DNA of 64,000 nt. It comes from Nemophila menziesii. Its lineage: Eukaryota > Streptophyta > Magnoliopsida > Boraginales > Hydrophyllaceae. The notes below the pieces were generated by a model, which worked only from the letters and a program-made list of their open reading frames with translations, ran no database searches and was not told where the DNA came from. Below, in pieces: positions 1-12,929 of this stretch. The stretch is taken from contig JARWIR010000023.1 in the NCBI GenBank assembly GCA_029959085.1, positions 10,553,860 to 10,617,859 on the forward strand. The letters run 5' to 3'. A program made the translations under genes and the position numbers. How positions within the stretch are numbered: position 1 is the first letter of the stretch; each line of letters opens with the position of its first letter.

Positions 1-785
1 AAAATAGAAATAGGAAATAATTTCTTATCAAAATACTAAATTAGTTAATAGAATTATATATTTAGGAAACAAATATTATATGACAATTAGCTGAAAATTA
101 TTAATCAATATTTTAAAACTAAGACAATAACTTTAAAAAACTGTATTCAAGTTATTAACTCCAACTAATCCTTAATTTTGAATATGTTTAAATTATGGGT
201 TCGAAATAACAAATCGTAATAAATAAAATAATTCTTTACATCTTAATTTAATTATCCTTTATACTCTTATATTAATAATTTAAGAAATATCATTTATTAT
301 TAATATAATTAAGCACCATTAAAAAAGTAATAAGATAATGTTGAAGTTAAGGGGAAAAATATGTTTATTATTTTATTAGAGATAATGATTTGAATAACAT
401 GAAAAAAGTATGTATAATCTAAATTGATAAATATATCAAAAATAGACCATTAAAATAAGATGAATGAGTACATTGTATTTTTATTTTTTTAGAATTTTTT
501 TATGATTTAGATAAAAAAAAGGTAGTAAAAAATGTTATGAATAAATTCAGAATTAAAATTTAAAATTATAAACTATAAAATAAATTATGGTTAAAAGGAT
601 AAATTCCTTTTTAATCCATTTTAAAAGCATTTAAAAAATCTAGTTTTCCTCTTTAATAATGATAAACAAAGAAATCAAATACTCAACTTCTTAAAAATGC
701 AACAAAAAAATGAAATACTAAAACTTCTAAAAAATTCAACGACAATAAGTTTTTTGATTTGAAAATACAATATATCAAAATACTC

Positions 786-1720
786 CTATAATTCTGGTGG
801 GTCAAAATTTGAATGATAATTTGGCCAATCATTGTTTTCGGGAAAGCTGTAGGAATGTTGTTGGTGTTGTCCTCGTCGTTATTGTTGTTCCTACGAGGTG
901 GAACTTGAAGCATGCATAGGTTTAAATTTTGGTGAGATCGTTTTTGTTGTTTCTTGAATAAAACATATCTTTGATGTTATAGATATTGTATTTACTGTTA
1001 TGAACCCGATTCCAAAAGTTTATCGGCCTTGGTGTTTGATAAACGCTTTGATTAGGTTGACATGTTATCTGTTTTTCATTTTCTTCATGTCTTGAAATAA
1101 TTTTCAATAGGGATTGAAATCTCTTGGAAACATCGACTCATTCCCTCTATCAATAATATTTAATGAATTATTGTTTGACAAACGATTTTGATAAGTTGAT
1201 AAATCCATTGGTGGAACTCCACCTTGGATTGATGAACCTCTAACCTGGATTGGTGGAACTCCGCCTGAGATCGGTGGAGCTCTGACTCGGATCAAAGTTT
1301 CTATGCCATGGATTGTTGAATCTACACTCTGGATTGGTAAAAATCCATCTTGTTGAAGTCTACTGGTCACATACCCATTGAAGCCATTTAAAATAAAAAT
1401 ATTTTCCAAATAATTAACTCTTAGTGGAGTCGTGTTCATATTTATCATACTTGTAGCCAAATTATATGGCATGGGCCTATTACAAGAATTAATAGAATTC
1501 ATAGGGGCTTAGTTTTCAATGAGGAAGTTCGTATTGCTTGGTTTGTAGTGAACATGCTAAAATTTCTTGTACCTAATCCAGAAATGCCATATAAATTCAA
1601 AACAAATGGTAGTGGTGTGACCTTCCTTGATGAGCCAACCTCACCATTTGAGTTGGATGATGAATCCTTCACATGCTCTATCTTTCAGATTCCACCACCA
1701 AAAACCAAATTTAGTAAATA
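786..1720 (-). pseudogene. Asn/Ser-rich gene fragment, copy in unit A
   Basis: I do not recognise the protein. Read on the minus strand it starts with an AG acceptor-like site near 1690 and a stretch with SSNSNGE. It continues through MNSINSCN (1502), LQQDGFLP, a PPISGGVPPIQ repeat area, DFWNRV-like and ASSST segments, and ends at a TAG at 786-788. The frame is broken: a 1-base shift separates the upstream part from the ATG at 1502, a TGA interrupts at the NPY position near 1104, and a 1-base deletion follows in the GAAAATGAAAAACAG tract. Poly-Asn and poly-Ser stretches look like the disordered C-terminal part of a plant transcription factor, but that is only an impression. Copies lie in B, C, D, E, F and G. 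Confidence 0.55.
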
Positions 1721-3229
1721 ATTAATTAATAATTAAAATTTATAATTAATTAAGGTGCTTTAATTATAGACTTAGCCATTGTATTTGGATTACAAAATGG
1801 TAACTGTGAGGGGTAATACTCCATATCAATTTAGCCTAGTCATACACCATATATCCAAATCAGTTAAAAATTAATATATATAATAGAACAAACCACTCAA
1901 CAATCCATATTACTTACATAATGAAAACACGACCAAACACGGCCATGATCATCTTAAACACCATATTTTACTCATTTGTATTATTTACATTAATTTTTTC
2001 CACTAATTTCCTTTTTTTTAAAATCACATGCAATTAGTTTTTACAGTTTCCAAAATATCAACATTCACAAGTTATTTTTATTTAATAAGGAAACAAATAA
2101 TTTCTTTTCCAAAATAAAAATACAAAGGAAATATTTCACTTAACAAAACTATAGAATCGTATTAGTTTTTCATATAAGAAATATCTAAAAACTTTTAAAA
2201 AGAAAATAAATAATTAGTTTTTACTATTAATAGACTTATAAAATAAAAATAATTATTATATTTTCTTAAAAATACTTTGTAAAATTATATTAACGGAATT
2301 CCACAATTAGAATTAATAATTTACTTATTTTGTTTTTCTCTTTTTATTTTTATTATTTAAAATATATAAAAAGAATAGTAAAAGAGATTTATGTCCATAT
2401 TACTAAATAAGAGGTATATACAATTTAGGCCCTTGAATTCGTACTACTAGAATGATTATATACTATTGCATAACTATATTATATATATTTATATAATAAA
2501 GGATCTCACACATAATTACTCTATGAGCCATTTATCCATAAATACTTTTTAAAAAACTTATTTGCTACAAATATCCACTAATACAATCATTTATTAAAAA
2601 CATTACTTGACATAAATATCCTTATATAATCCTTTTAATTACTATATTATTTACCAATCTTAGTATACATCTGCTGCACACATCAAATAAAATAAGGAAA
2701 ATTATTTTTTGAACTACCATAATTGAATAATATAAAGAAAACAAAGAATTTTATCATGAATTGGGAATACCTCTATACACATTGTAACATCCTTCCTAAC
2801 GCAAGGATTTGGATCATTTGACATCTGAAAATTATGATCATACACGAAAATTAATTACATTTCCTTTGCAAAATAAATTTAAAGAAAGACATATGCCCAA
2901 GCATTAGCTCATTCGCAAAGTAGACTTGTAAATTCATACATTACAAAAATTTTGATTTTAAAGAAAAATATCAATCATGTAAAATAACCATAAGGGACTT
3001 ATAATTTAATCGATATACGCAACAAATTTATATCACATAATAATTAAATTCGAAATCATACTCCAAAGTTATATATACATACAAATTTAAAAATGATTTA
3101 AAAGTATAAATTAGCACCGTATCAATCTTCTAAGTATACAAGATTTGATATTATAACTTCGGCAATAAATTAAAACAAGTTTATATTTAATAAATAAATG
3201 AGCCTATGTAAATTTTTTAACTAAATAGT

Positions 3230-3938
3230 CAGTGGCGTAGGGGTTTGGGGGCAACGCTCTAAAAATCTTTTTTTGGATATTTGACAAATGAATATATAGA
3301 TTAAATAATATCATATTAAGATAAAAAAAATTACAATTGTACTTTACGGGTTTGTATTTTCTTAAAAATATTCATAATAGTGGTATTCTTAATTTCTTAC
3401 AAATGTCTCTCTCAATAATGATACACAAAGAATGATTTAACCATTATGTGTCACTCATTCGATTTTTTCCTTATTTAGTCTTGACAATACTCATAGTTGA
3501 AAATACCCGCTCATACTTAATGATAAAGTCGAAAGTAAGTAAACTAGCTATGAATCAACTAAAACTAGAGAAAAATTCAAAAAAATCAAGTTATTATCTT
3601 ACGAATAATGACTTTCAAATAATTCTTTTGTTATAAAACATATTAAATTAATTATTTAAGAAATAATTTTAGTGATATAAATATATATATATATATCTAA
3701 TAGTTAATATTTATTATATTAAAAAAATTATACAAAATAACTGATAAGAAAAATTTAACAACATATTGAAAAAATTATATTAAGCGTAAAATAAGTTATT
3801 AAGATTAAAATATATAAGTAAAAAATTAAATGGTTTAAAAACCTAAAATAATTAAATGTACTAAATTATAATTTATTTATTTTAAGAATTAGAAGGCTTG
3901 CTCAAGCCCAACCCTTATTCTATGTACCTCCACCACTG
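3230..3938 (+). mobile_element. hAT-like non-autonomous insertion, unit A
   Basis: The element starts CAGTGGCGTAGG and its far end reads CAGTGGTGGAGG on the other strand, an imperfect terminal inverted repeat of the type seen in plant hAT elements. A clear 8-bp target duplication is not visible, so age or a wrong boundary is possible. The inner frame at 3448-3636 (LTILI, MIKSKVSK, AMNQLKLEK) vaguely resembles the C-terminal hAT dimerisation region, but it is short, and I treat it as debris. Copies occupy the same place in B, C and E. Confidence 0.4.
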
Positions 3939-4839
3939 AATGGAGAGATTGAGTTTAATTAAGAACATTAATTTTTTAAATGGAACCGAATGAGATATTA
4001 TATAAATTAATATGTTATTCTTCCATCAATGGTTTGAGGAATGCAATCGAATTGTATTATTGTAATATTAGATTCAAAATTCATCAATTACATAAAAAAG
4101 TTTTAATTAATTGCCTATACAAAAGCTATGATGGATAACAATAAAGCATCAACCTGAAATAGTAAAAAATAACCATGTCCAATTAAGTGATAAACAACCG
4201 TTAAGTAGCATATGAAAGAAATAAAAGACTATGGTTGATATTAATGAAGAAATCAAAATAATTAAATTTAAAAAAGTTGAAACTTTACACGATCCTTGAT
4301 GAAATGAAATAAACATCTATCAAACAACACTTGGTCGGGAGATATGAAATCTAAAGAGAGATGGACACAACATATTAAAGAAATAAGATGAAGATCATTC
4401 AGTGGAGGAAAAAATTGTTATTTTATGTAGAGGTACATGTTGTAAGTATATGGGACAGTATTAGAGTTTCACAGAAGTAAACTGGGCAAAGAAAAGCCCA
4501 ACAAAAAATAGTTAAAATTCTGCAATAGCCCACTTGAAAAATCCAATTACTTACCATTGGATTTTTTAATAAAAAGCAGAGCAATTAGATCTCAAATTCA
4601 AAAAAAACTGTTTGTCTTGGACTAACATTGTTATATGAGACAATTACAATGTAAAAACATTTAAATCATGTTTAATACATATAGACTATAATACTCTTAA
4701 ACTATGTCAATCTGGCTAAATTTTTCCCATTAAATTTTTTTGATCAGTTAGTTTTAACAAATAAATTCAAATCAATTTTGTTCGTCAAAAAGTTTCTGGT
4801 AAAAAATTATCCAACGCGATTCTATGGCCAAATTTTATC

Positions 4840-5238
4840 AACCAAAAATAATTTCTACGAAAATTTTATATAGTTATTTGGTAGGACAAATTATACCAAA
4901 TTTGGAGGTTTATGTTTTTTTGGTGGACAAACTCACCAAATTATATTTTAGTTTATTTTTTTATTTTCCACCAAACTATTTTTGAGTTTATACATTTTGG
5001 TTTATGTTGTTTGGTAAATCAAATTTCAGTAAATTATGTTTTGAATTTTATGGTGTTGTTTGGTAGAAAAAAATTCTAATAAAATATTTTTGATTTATGT
5101 TGTTTGGTAGAAAAATTACATTTGCGGTTATGTTTCTCTATGGTGGGACAAAATTTTACGTGAATAAATTTGAGTATATGTTGTTTGGTTGAAAAATTCA
5201 CCAAACAACATTTACGTTATTTTTATGGATTAAATTTC
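4840..5238 (+). repeat. 45-bp degenerate repeat array, unit A (truncated)
   Basis: The segment carries about eight degenerate monomers built around TTATGTTGTTTGGTAGAA and CACCAAA-type halves. It is cut at the junction with D-type DNA at 5238/5239. See the unit E array for the full form. Confidence 0.7.
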
Positions 5239-5460
5239 GTTGTTATTGTTGTTCCTACGAGAATTGTCGTTGGAGGTGGAACTTGAAGCATGCATAGGTT
5301 TAAATTCGTTGAGATCGTTTTTGTTGTTTCTTGAATAAAACATATCTTTGATGTTATAGATATTGTTGTTACCGTTATGAACCCTACTCCAAAAGTCTAT
5401 CATCCTTGTTGTTTCCATTTAGACTGTAATCTCTTTGAAAAATCTGACCCGCCCAGTTAA
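5239..5460 (-). pseudogene. Second, D-type piece of the Asn/Ser-rich fragment in unit A
   Basis: This is the minus-strand piece with DFWSRVHN, IKDMFYSRNN and ASSSTSNDN, matching 24757-24975 nearly base for base. Its 3' part is lost at the junction with the 45-bp repeat array at 5238/5239. It shows that the D-type gene fragment was joined to C-type DNA by a deletion or recombination, not by a new insertion. It cannot encode a full product. Confidence 0.6.
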
Positions 5461-5864
5461 ACAATTTACATCATCCTCAACAGCTAATAAAGCATACAAA
5501 GTCCCGCTATCACAATGCTCGACTCAATAACTCAGTCTGAGAGCACAAACACAACTCCAAATAAGTTAAAGTGTCAACAAATGAGTTGTTTGAATCGCAG
5601 GAGGAATGTATACGGTGAATTATAGTAATAATGACGTAACTTGCTCTCAATCACCTCCAAAGATCTTTATCTCGCTCACCTAGTGTCTTGTTGTTTCGCT
5701 GAGTCTTTCCTGAAACCAGTCAAAATGTTAAGCCCAAAGAGAGTTGCATTCTTAACCTTAGAGGAACTAAGCAGATTTATACCGACTGTATAATAACCAA
5801 ATCCAATATAGAGAGAGAAGATTATGGTGTATCTAGAGTGTACCAAATTCTTTTATGAAATAGG

Positions 5865-5880
5865 GTATTTATAAAGCTCG
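5865..5880 (-). promoter_or_regulatory. TATA-like site in the D-type block, copy in unit A
   Basis: On the minus strand the 1 kb block (5461-6480) contains TTTATAAATACCC, followed about 60-70 bases downstream by a CTCTCTCTATATTGG pyrimidine tract. This has the layout of a plant core promoter or an LTR promoter. Copies are at about 25375 in D and 54630 in F. The block itself has no recognised coding. Confidence 0.35.
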
Positions 5881-6479
5881 AAGATGCACGCAAAGCACTA
5901 GCATGGTGCACAATATTAGGAGAGGATGAGTGCACACTATAGGCTATCGTGGAGTCTGGCCAACCGGGCAGAGAATTGTATAGTACTGAGCGCATACACT
6001 TATGTATGATCTAGGTCGACAAGGGATGTCTATCCTGGGAAGATTTTAACACTCTTATCCCCTTCCTAAGACGTTCCTTTCCCTAAACCCACTACACATC
6101 TCCTTCGTTCGATCTCCCCAAGTTTTTTCGGGCTTATTCAACCATCGATGTTATATTTTGGTTTATCGATACCCTTTTTGAATTTGTTCGATCCATATCC
6201 CTTGTCTGCGTATTACCAAAAGAAATTTATTACCTCTTTCAGTTTTACACCTATACAAGGTTAGATCGACTATTTAATCTTCTTGGCACGTCTTTTTCAT
6301 TGTCTACTGTAACTTTCATTGTATACAGATATAAATATGTTATAACCTATCCTTTAATGAGGTATTATTCAGTTGAGTATCGAATTATATTAAACAACAA
6401 TTAGTTTTATATCGATTTTAATATTTTAGAATATTATTTTTTTATTTTAACACATATATTAGAGTGGAGAATACTTCTT

Positions 6480-6805
6480 ATTTATATAAATAACTAACCA
6501 TGTTTCCAAAATAGTAATTGAATAATGAAACTTCAAAATCTCCAAATACACATACTCAGAATCTAATGATCCAAAGAATACATAATCTCTATAGTAAAAT
6601 CTTTTCGGAGCCCAGGTTTCCGCTTCCTCAATAGTGTGAACGCTTGTGTTCTTCGAAGTGATAAGAATAGTAATCTAGAAAACATGTTCGTATATCCGAC
6701 TCATGTTCGTTCAAAACCCCGTTGTTAAATTTAATGGGCATAATCTTTATTGCCACTTCTTCTTTGTTTTATGGCCAATAAGAAGAATTTCGTATTTTAT
6801 ATCCA
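6480..6805 (-). pseudogene. LINE remnant, unit A
   Basis: The minus-strand remnant of a non-LTR retrotransposon is cut at 6805 by a join to C-type DNA. What is left is the region after GDKNTKFF (VLNEHESDIRTCF, DYYSYHF) and the following unrecognised stretch. The same sequence lies in D at 26000-26305 and in F. Confidence 0.45.
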
Positions 6806-7045
6806 ATGCTCCTAGCAATTTAACTTCTACTGGGTATAGAGGACTAAATTGGATTCAGTTTTAGTTATGAACATACTAAAGGGAGGTTTGAATGGAAATT
6901 AGTTAGATGTTATACTAAGGTTAGACGGGTTGACAATCTATGTATTACCTAAACATTAGGGGGCTTAGAATATGGTAATGATTCTACACAATCTTGTCAT
7001 ATATATAACTAAGTTATTTTGATATATTCTCAGAAATATTGATTA

Positions 7046-7255
7046 ATGTTTGAATTAATAATATTGATCATTTTAAATCTTCATGTGGTGGCACCAACTT
7101 CTTCGCATGTGGAGGAAAAGGTCCCACTTAAGACGGGTCGCTTTGCCAGGACTAATGTGAATTATTTAGAAACTGATAGCCTCTCATTCACCGTTCGTGG
7201 AGCTTTTGGTGATCTCGCTAAGAAAAACACTTTTGGGGCTATTTTCAATCTTTTA
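7046..7255 (+). pseudogene. G6PDH-like N-terminal fragment, unit A
   Basis: The plus-strand frame contains SSHVEEKVPLKTGR, LETDSLSFTV, then [19 protein letters not shown]. This resembles the start of plant cytosolic glucose-6-phosphate 1-dehydrogenase, where a TGSLSI-type strand leads into [16 protein letters not shown], the NADP-binding loop of the Rossmann fold. The enzyme catalyses the first step of the oxidative pentose phosphate pathway. Only about 60 codons remain, the GASG serine is Phe, and no further exons follow. The open frame continues into unrelated AT-rich sequence. This is the most diverged of the five copies. Confidence 0.55.
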
Positions 7256-8363
7256 CACACACTCAACCACATAAACACCAACAGGCTCTGCAAATTAAAA
7301 AAATTAAAAACAAGAACTGTTAGTTCAACATATTTATATATATTATATATATATAAAAGACATATTATTGTTTCTTCAAAGTTATAAACTTACCAAGTAT
7401 CCTAATTCACGTTCTTAAGGTTCCACAAGTTGCAATAATATCATCAACCACTAAGGCCTACTCACATATCTAGTTTCTCTATACCATACTCTAGTACTTT
7501 TCTAGAGTTACATCTCTTGATACATAATTAGGATTCCAATACTTGGATTGAGTATGATAATGTTATAATATATTAAACTGGTAATCAATGAATCAACACA
7601 AAAACTCACACAAAATGTAATAATGTAATGTAAGAAGTAATGGATCATTCTATGAAATAAAACAAGTTGAATAAATAAACGTCGCAATTTCATAGGTGAC
7701 CTCATATGAATAAATTTGTCCCCAATAGTTAACGCGATTTAAGGACCAAATATAAAACCTCTTGCCTTAATACATGCATTGTTTCATCAAGATCAATCAT
7801 TTACATTATTCATTTGGAAATTGGATATATATAATCAAAGAAACAAATTAATAACCATTATTAAAATTAGGGGCAAGAGAAGTTTAATACAACAATATGT
7901 TTGTCAGCTTATTTAAAGTTGATAACTTCAAATAATTGTAACTAAATTTAAAAATTGCTGAAAAATGTTTTAATTATTAAAAAAATTAAATAAGCAGCCA
8001 AATAGATAAAAGTTATAATATACTATTATCTACACATGTACAAATAAATGAATAGAAGAAAATAGCATCTACAACAAAATTAATTTTTTTTGTCTTTAGC
8101 TATCGACAAACAAAATTATAGTATCCTTAAAAGACACTAGATTAAGTAACAATGTTGTTATATCCTAAAACATAGTCCATGTACATCTATTTCCACCTTT
8201 ATTAATTAGCTCAAAACACAATATTAGTGGTGAAGAAATTCTTTGAAATCCACGGAAGATTCTAATATAAGTTCAAAAGTAATAAATACAAATATATTAT
8301 TTTCTATTTTCTTATTATATGTCTGAATTATTTCTAAGAATCTTAAGCACAGGGAATATTCTA

Positions 8364-8364
<1 letters not shown>

Positions 8365-8436
<72 letters not shown>
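8365..8436 (+). repeat. (AT)n microsatellite at A/B boundary
   Basis: About 36 uninterrupted AT dinucleotides directly precede the start motif of unit B. Similar but shorter AT or AT/GT tracts precede C, D, E and F. Confidence 0.95.
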
Positions 8437-8442
<6 letters not shown>

Positions 8443-9342
8443 AATGGTTAGTTATAATTCATAAGTTTAATAAATATATTATCTAGTTATAATTATTCAT
8501 TAAGTTAATTATTTGTGTTATTTAATAATTAAATAATAAGAAAATCATAATACAGAAATAAAAAATAATTTCTTATCAAAATACTAAGTTAGTAATTGAA
8601 TAATATATTTAGAAAAAAAATTTATATGACAATTAGCTAAAAATTATTTATTAATTATTGACAAGTAATACAATAACTTTAAAAAATCAGCATTTAAGTT
8701 GTTAACTCCAACTCACCCTTAATTTGAATAATATTAAATTATTGAGGTATTAAATAATATTTAATTAGTAATAAATAAAATAATTCTTTCCATCTTAATT
8801 TAATTATCCATTATACTCTTATATAAATAATCTAAGAAATATCATTTATTGTTAATATAATTACGCACCATTAACAAAGTAATAAGATAATATTGAAGTT
8901 AAGGGGAAAAATATGTCTATTATTTTATTAGAGATAATAATCTAAATAACATGAAAAAAGTCTTGATAATCTAAATTGATAAGTATATCGAAAAAATGGA
9001 TAATTAAAATACGATGAATACATTTTATTTTTATTTTTCTAGAACTTTTTTTATAATTTTGATAAAAAATTAAGTACTCAAAAAATGTAATAAATAAATT
9101 TAGAGTTAAAATTTAAAATTAAAAACTATAAAATAAAATATGGTTAAAATGATAAATTCATTTTCTAATCCATTTTAAATGACATTAAAAAAATCTAGTT
9201 TTCCTCTTTAATAAGGATAAACAAAGAAAACAAAATACTCAGCTTCTCAAAAATTCAACAAACAAACTGAAATACTCAAACTTCTTAAAAATTCAATGAT
9301 AATAAGTTTTTTGATTTGAAAATACAATATATCAAACTACTC

Positions 9343-9945
9343 CTATAATTCTGGTGGGTCAAAATTTGAAAGATAATCTGGCTAATAGTTGTTTTAGGAG
9401 GAAGTTGTGGGAATGTTGTTGGTGTGGTCCTCGTCGTTTTTGTTTTTCTACGAGAATTGTCCCCGGAGGTGGAACTTGAAGCATGTATAGGGTTAAATTC
9501 GGTGAGATTGTTGTTATTGTTTCTTGAATAAAACAAATATTTGATGTTGTAGATATTGTTGTTACTGATAAGAACCCGATTCCAAAATTCTATCAGCCTT
9601 GGTATTTGCTAAAAGCTTTGATTAGGTTGACATGTTATCTGTTTTTCATTATTTTTCATGTCTTGGAATAATTTTCCATAGGGATTAAAATCTCTTAAAA
9701 ACATCGACTCATTGCCTCGATCAATAATATTTTGTGAATTATTGTTGGACAAATAATTTTGATAAGTTGATAAATCTATTGGTGGAACTCCACCCTCGAT
9801 TGATGAACCTCTACCGTAGGACTCCGCCTTGGATCTGCGGAGCTCTGGATTAGTGGAGCTCTACACCGGATCGGTGTGTCTGTGCCATGGATTCGTAAAA
9901 TCCATCTGGTTGAATCCTTCTCATGCGCTGTCTTTCATATTCCAC
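9343..9945 (-). pseudogene. Asn/Ser-rich gene fragment, copy in unit B (shortened)
   Basis: The minus-strand homologue of the fragment in units A, C and E ends at a TAG at 9343-9345. Its middle is reduced: the region after the PPIQ-type repeats jumps to the upstream exon part near 9910, so the MNSINSCN-LQQDGF segment is mostly missing. The MFYSRNN and ASSSTSGDN parts remain at 9440-9536. Several frame changes relative to G show it is a pseudogene. Confidence 0.5.
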
Positions 9946-11361
9946 CATCAAAAACAAATTTTTTTAAATAATTAATTAAGTCGCTTTAATTATACACATG
10001 GTCATTATTTTTGGATTACAAAATGGTAACGGTAAGGGGTAATACTCAATATCAGTTTAGCCTAACCATACACAATATATCCATATTAGTTGAAATTAAT
10101 ATATATTAAAAAACAAACTAAATAACAATCCTTATCATCTACATAAAGAAAAGAACGGATAGGATCATCTTAAACACCATATTTTACTCATTTGTATTAT
10201 TTACATTAATTGTTTCTACTAATATTTTAAAAAAAAATCACCTGCAATTGGTTTTAACTATTTCGAAAAAATCAATATTGACAAGTTATTGTTATTTAAT
10301 AAGGAAACAAATAATTGCCTTTTAAAAAAAACCACAAAGGAAATATTTCACTTACCAAAACTATAGACAAGTATTAGTTTTTAATATAAAAATATATAAA
10401 AAACTTTTGAAAAGGAAATAAATAATTAATTTTTATTTTCATAAAAATGCTTTGTATATTATATTAATGGAATTCCACAATTAGTATCAATTATTTATTA
10501 ATTTTATTTCTCTCTTTTTATTATTATTATTATAATAAAATAGATAAAAAATAGAAAAATAGATTTATGTCCATATTACTAAATAAGAGGTATATACAAT
10601 TAAGGCCCCTTAATCCATACTACTAGAATGATTATATACTATTCCATAACTATATTACATATATTTATATAATAAAGAATCTGACACATAATTACTCTAT
10701 GGGCCATTTATCCTTTTAAAAACTTATTTGTTAAAAATATCAAGTAATACAATTATTTATTAAAAACATATCTTGACATAAATAACCTTATATAATCCTT
10801 TTAATTACTATATTATTTACTAATCATAGTATTCATCTGCTACACACGTCAAATAAAATAATGTAATTTCTTTTTTGCACTTCGATAATTGAATAATTTA
10901 AATAAAACAAAGATTTTAATCATGAATTGGGGATACTGTCTACACATTATAACATCCTTCCTAACAGAAGGAGTTGGATCATTTGACATCTGAAAAATAT
11001 GAGCATACAACAAAATTAATTACATTTCCTTCGCAAAATAAACTTAAAGCAAGACATATGCCCAAGCATTAACGTTACAAAATATATGATTTTAGAGAAA
11101 AATATCAATCATGTAAAATAACCATAAGGAACTTATAATTTAATCGATATACACACCAAATTTATAAAACTTAATAATTAAATTCGAAATCATACTCCGA
11201 AGTTATATATACGTACAAATTTAAATATTATTAAAAAATATAAATTAGCATAGTATCAATCTTCTAAGTACAAAAGATTTGATATAATAACTTCTGCAAT
11301 AATTAAAACAAGTTTATATTTAATTAATTATTGAGCCTATCTAATTTTTTAACTAAATAGT

Positions 11362-12066
11362 CAGTGGCGTAAGGGTTTTGGGGCAACGCTCTGAAATTCT
11401 TTTTTGGATATTTAACTAATTAATCTATAGATTAAATAATATCATATAAAGATTACAATTGTACTTTACGAGTTTGTATTTTCTTAAAGTATTCATAATA
11501 GTGATATTCTCAATTTGTTACAAATATCTCTCTCAATAAAGTTACACAAAGAATGATTTAACCATTCCATCACTCATTTGATTTTTCCTTATTTAGTCTT
11601 GACAATACTCATAATTGAAAATACCCGCTTATACTTAATGCTAAAGTCAAAAGTAAGTAAACCAGCTAAGAATCAAATTAAACTAAAGAAAAATTTAAAA
11701 AAATCAAGTTATTAGTTAAGGAAAATTCACAATTAATGCCTTGCAATTCATTCTTTTGTTATAAAAAATATTGAATTAATTAGTTAAGGAATAATTTCAG
11801 TGATATAAATAAATATATATGTCTAATAGTTAATATTTATTATATTAAAACAAATTATACAAAATAACTAATAAGAAAAATTTAACAACATATTGAAAAA
11901 CTTATATTAAGCATAAAATAAGTTATTAAGATTAAAATATATAAGTAAAAAATTAAATTGGTTAAAAACCTAAAATAATTAAATGTACTAAATTATAATT
12001 TATTAATTTCAAAAATTAGAAGGTGTGTGCAAGCCAACCCTCTTCCTATGTACGTCCAGTCACTGA
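11362..12066 (+). mobile_element. hAT-like non-autonomous insertion, unit B
   Basis: This has the same left end (CAGTGGCGTAAGG) and a decayed right end (CAGTGACTGG on the other strand) at the position equivalent to unit A. The inner open frame seen in A and C is interrupted here. A shared position shows insertion before the units diverged. Confidence 0.38.
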
Positions 12067-12929
12067 ATGAAGAGACTGAGTTTAATTAAGAACATAAATG
12101 AAATAGAACGGAATGAGATATTATATAAATTAATATGTTACTCTTACATCAATTGTTTGAGGAATGTAATCGAATTGTATTATACCTATATTAAATTCAT
12201 AACTCATCAATTACATAAAAAAGTCAATTAATTGGCCATATAAATGCTATGATGGATAAATATAAAGAAATAATAAAAATTAACCATGTTAAAATTAGTG
12301 ATAAACAACAATTAGATAGCATATGAAAGAAACAAAATACTATGGCAGATAACAATGAAGAAACCAAAATAATTAAATTTAAAAAAGTTTGGAACTTTAC
12401 ACAAACCTTGATGAAATGAAATAACATTCGATCAAACCACACTTGGTCCGGAGATAGGAGATCTAAAGAGAGATGGACAGAACATATTGCAGAAATAAGA
12501 AGAAGATCATTCAGTGGAGGAAAAAAGTGTTATTTTAAAGAGAGATACATGTTGTAAGTATATGGGGCAGTATTAGGGTTTCACAAAAGTAATCTGGGAA
12601 AAGAAAAGCCCAATAAAAACTAGTTCAACTACTGCGATAGCCCATTTGAAACACCCAGTTACTTACCATTTGGCAAAGCAATTAGATCTCAAATTCAAAA
12701 ACATGTTTGTCTTGGACTAACATTGTTATATGAGACAATTACAATGTAATAACATTTGTAAAAATCGTGTTTAATACATATAGACTATAACACTCTTATA
12801 TTGTGTAATCTCGCTAAATTTTTCCCACTAAAATTTGTTAGATCAGGTAGTTTTAACAAAAAAATTCAAATCAATTTTGTTTGACAAAAAGTTTCTTGGT
12901 AAAAAATTATCCAACTAGTGTTCTTGTCC

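Larger units (their letters stand above)
1..8436 (+). repeat. Macro-repeat unit A (left-truncated mosaic)
   Basis: Bases 1-5238 are almost base-for-base the same as 16003-21256 in unit C. Bases 5239-6805 instead match 24757-26305 of unit D, and 6806-8436 match the ends of other units in a more diverged form. The unit is therefore a mosaic with junctions near 5238/5239 and 6805/6806. Internal map: 1-785 AT-rich with no recognised gene; 786-1720 Asn/Ser-rich gene fragment (minus); 1721-3229 nothing recognised; 3230-3938 hAT-like insertion; 3939-4840 nothing recognised; 4840-5238 truncated 45-bp repeat array; 5239-5460 a second, D-type piece of the Asn/Ser-rich fragment; 5461-6480 TATA-bearing block; 6480-6805 LINE remnant; 7046-7255 G6PDH-like fragment; 7256-8364 nothing recognised; 8365-8436 (AT)n. 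Confidence 0.85.

Noticed and set aside
3448..3636. 62-codon plus-strand frame present in A and C
   Set aside because: It lies inside the hAT-like insertion, is broken in B and E, and lacks clear transposase motifs. It is treated as part of that element.
8365..8436. (AT)n tracts as replication origins or telomere-related sequence
   Set aside because: They are ordinary AT microsatellites. Length varies between duplicates, and no telomere-type repeat is present.
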